Source of the DNA: Iodobacter sp. BJB302
GTDB lineage: Bacteria; Pseudomonadota; Gammaproteobacteria; Burkholderiales; Chitinibacteraceae
DNA: 64,000 nt
NCBI RefSeq assembly: GCF_002735645.1
Contig: NZ_PDZG01000003.1
Span: forward strand, 55,406 to 119,405
Direction of reading: 5' to 3'
Part shown: positions 62,398 through 64,000 of the stretch, piece by piece
Layout of the letters: each line of letters starts with the position of its first letter
How positions within the stretch are numbered: the stretch's first letter is position 1
Made by a program: the position numbers and the translations under genes
Notes under the pieces: generated by a model
Told to the model about the DNA's origin: nothing
Databases searched by the model: none
The model's input: only the letters and a program-made list of their open reading frames with translations

Positions 62398-63881
62398 TTA
62401 AAATTTATAAGTTACATTTACATAGGCTGATCGGCCAGTGGTGCCTGCAACATACTCATTTAAGTACACAGAGAAAGGTCCGGCACGATCGAGTAAATTA
62501 TCTATACCAGCTGTAATTCTTAATGTTTTGCTGGCTTTATAAGAACCAGATAGTCTAACCATGGAGTAAGAGCCAATTTCACGCCCTTCGTTAGTTGGTT
62601 TAGCTACGTCACCCTCGTCCAATACGCTTGCATAAGTGGTTGTGGCTGCTGAAATATCCCATACAGGGGTCTCAAAGCCAACAGTAAATACATTGCGCCA
62701 TTTTGGGGTGTATAAGCCACCTAACTTATCCAGCGGTGCTGCATCTGCGATATCTGAGCTTTCATTAGTCAACACAAAATTGGTTTGATTGCGTAATGTA
62801 AACTTGCCTATTTCAAATGCTTGCTTAAAGCGAAGATCCACATCAATCCCACTTACATTCAGCTGCCCTACGTTAACAAAAGGTGTTTTAAATGCAACGA
62901 TACGACCTTTGTTCAAGCCTGGATACTGAGCCTCTAAAGCAGGATTACGAGCTGCACGCTCAATGAGAGCGGCCATTGCAGGGTCTTTATCTTCATTGTC
63001 GAGAATGTACTGGGCATTTAATGTTTCGATAGCATCTTTTGTTGCAAAGCTATACCAGTCGATTGTTGCTGAAACTTGCTCAATTGGCTGCAATACCATA
63101 CCAAAAGTATAATTGGTGGTTGTTTCGGGTTTGAGATCTGGGGCTCCATCCACATATAACTTGGCTGAGTATTTACATTTAATTGGTTTGTCTGGCCCAT
63201 AGCCTAAAGGTCCGCAACGAGCTACATCATTGATATTGTTGTTGTATGCCGTTGCGCCACGCATATTGGTTTGTTGCAGTGTCGGCGCTTTAAATGTGGT
63301 GGTTGCGGTACCGCGCAATTTCAACCAATCTATTGGCTGGTATGCAAATCCTAGCTTAGGATTTAGTGAACCACCAGCATCACTGTAATGGTCGTAACGC
63401 AGTGCGGCTTGAATTTCAATATTTTTTAATACTGGTAGCGCTAATTCACCATAAATGGCTTTGACGGAACGGCTGCCAGCCGCCTCTGAAGAGCCTTGGT
63501 TTTCAATATTGCTTTTAAATGTTCCATTTGCTTGCAGTACTTTAGTCATGGCATCGGGCGTGTCTGAAGCGGACTCATGCATATAACTTAACCCAAATGC
63601 AATACCGGCATCTCCGCCTGCAAGGGTAAACAAATCTGCACGTGTGGCTTTTACTTCGGCGGTGAATAGGCGGGCATCACCTTCACGATTGCTTCGATAC
63701 AATAGTTTTTGAACTTCACTATCTGGGTTGCTGGCAATCCAAGGATTGTAACCACCCTTTTGATAAGCTTCATCAATTTTATCAACTAATAGCACGTCGG
63801 ACTTTTCGTTTGCTTTGCTTTCACTTATGGTCAATGCCGTTTCAGCATCCCATCCGGCTACAGTGCCACGTACACCCCCTG
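62398..63881 (-). pseudogene. TonB-dependent receptor, 3' part only (apparently split by an insertion sequence)
   Basis: The protein shows the C-terminal beta-barrel half of a TonB-dependent outer-membrane receptor: YGELALPVLKNIEIQAALRY, GGSLNPKLGFAYQPIDWLKL, RGTATTTFKAPTLQQTNM, PDLKPETTTNYTFGMVLQPI, VNVGQLNVSGIDVDLRFKQ, and a terminal AYVNVTYKF. Upstream the frame keeps receptor-like sequence (GVRGTVAGWDAETALTISES) up to about 63881 and then changes to unrelated sequence with a stop. No plug domain or signal peptide is present. A transposase gene begins on the other strand at 63948. The N-terminal part probably lies beyond the window, across the element. Any TTG/ATG start in this piece is unlikely to give a functional receptor. 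Confidence 0.8.
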
Positions 63882-64000
63882 TGTCAGGATAGTTGAGATA
63901 CTCCCTTTTCAGGGATTCTAACTTACTCAGGGGGCTGGTTACTTATCATGTCGCGTATTCCCAAGGCTCGTAAAGATGCCATTTTAAGCAAAATGCTTGC
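63882..64000 (+). mobile_element. Left end of an insertion sequence (cut by window edge)
   Basis: The receptor homology stops at about 63881 and the next bases (TGTCAGGATAGTTGAGA) look like an IS terminal inverted repeat. They are followed 66 nt later by a transposase-like start. The other end and the target duplication lie outside the window. Confidence 0.6.
63948..64000 (+). CDS. Transposase N-terminus (IS3-type OrfA-like), partial
   Basis: The 17 visible codons (MSRIPKARKDAILSKML) resemble the helix-turn-helix start of IS3-family/related transposase proteins that begin PKARKEAILxKML. The gene runs off the window. Assignment to IS family needs the remaining sequence. Confidence 0.55.
   Translation, partial: MSRIPKARKDAILSKML

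Overview
The window looks like the chromosome of a Neisseriales-type betaproteobacterium (Iodobacter/Chromobacterium/Deefgea-like). This is inferred from gene content and codon style (glyoxylate shunt pair, grpE-dnaK-dnaJ with sigma-32 promoters, thiC with a TPP riboswitch, single-chain purL); no search could be run. It has three parts: a housekeeping left arm (1-16.7 kb), two surface-polysaccharide loci facing each other (16.8-49.2 kb), and a right arm with a signalling module and housekeeping genes (49.5-64 kb).

Left arm: a 5'-truncated S66 peptidase gene, a secreted adenosine-deaminase-like enzyme, malate synthase and isocitrate lyase separated by a 124-bp hairpin repeat, then the heat-shock genes grpE, dnaK and dnaJ, each preceded by a sigma-32-type promoter (those of grpE and dnaK are excellent matches). 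The 3' end of grpE is tandemly duplicated. A chemoreceptor gene lies between dnaK and dnaJ on the other strand. Two small membrane proteins, thiC, an isoaspartyl methyltransferase and a rhodanese follow.

Polysaccharide locus 1 (+ strand, 16.8-39.4 kb) is of Wzx/Wzy type: a large SLBB-repeat export protein, a Wzz-like co-polymerase, rfbB/D/A/C for dTDP-rhamnose, and then an AT-rich cassette (about 24.55-38.3 kb). The cassette encodes a VioA-like sugar aminotransferase, an acyl carrier protein, a FabG-like reductase, an AMP-forming ligase, LuxE-like and LuxC-like proteins, a PglD/NeuD-type acyltransferase, flippase, GT56 and other glycosyltransferases and a polymerase. A WecA-type initiating transferase closes the locus. 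I read the central genes as a pathway that makes and N-acylates a dTDP-4-amino-4,6-dideoxyhexose, with the acyl group built on a dedicated carrier protein and handled by LuxC/LuxE homologues. This is the strongest candidate for an undescribed system in the window. A four-helix-bundle S23/IVP gene bounded by G-rich repeats interrupts the rfb genes, and the repeat supplies the apparent start of rfbD.

Polysaccharide locus 2 (- strand, 49.2-39.4 kb) is ABC-transporter dependent: four GT4-type glycosyltransferase genes (five GT domains), a VanZ-like membrane protein, Wzm, Wzt with a C-terminal cargo domain, and a DUF4214-coiled coil-methyltransferase protein that could cap chains and set their length. 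The two loci converge and share a CTAG at their stop codons.

Right arm: a Crp/Fnr regulator is divergent from a FecR-domain protein, a CHASE2-adenylate cyclase and a TPR/beta-barrel protein, plausibly a cyclic-nucleotide circuit. Then come metY with paired palindromic sites upstream, a YdcF-like protein, a GNAT acetyltransferase and purL. The window ends in a TonB-dependent receptor gene that appears to be cut by an insertion sequence whose transposase gene starts at 63948.
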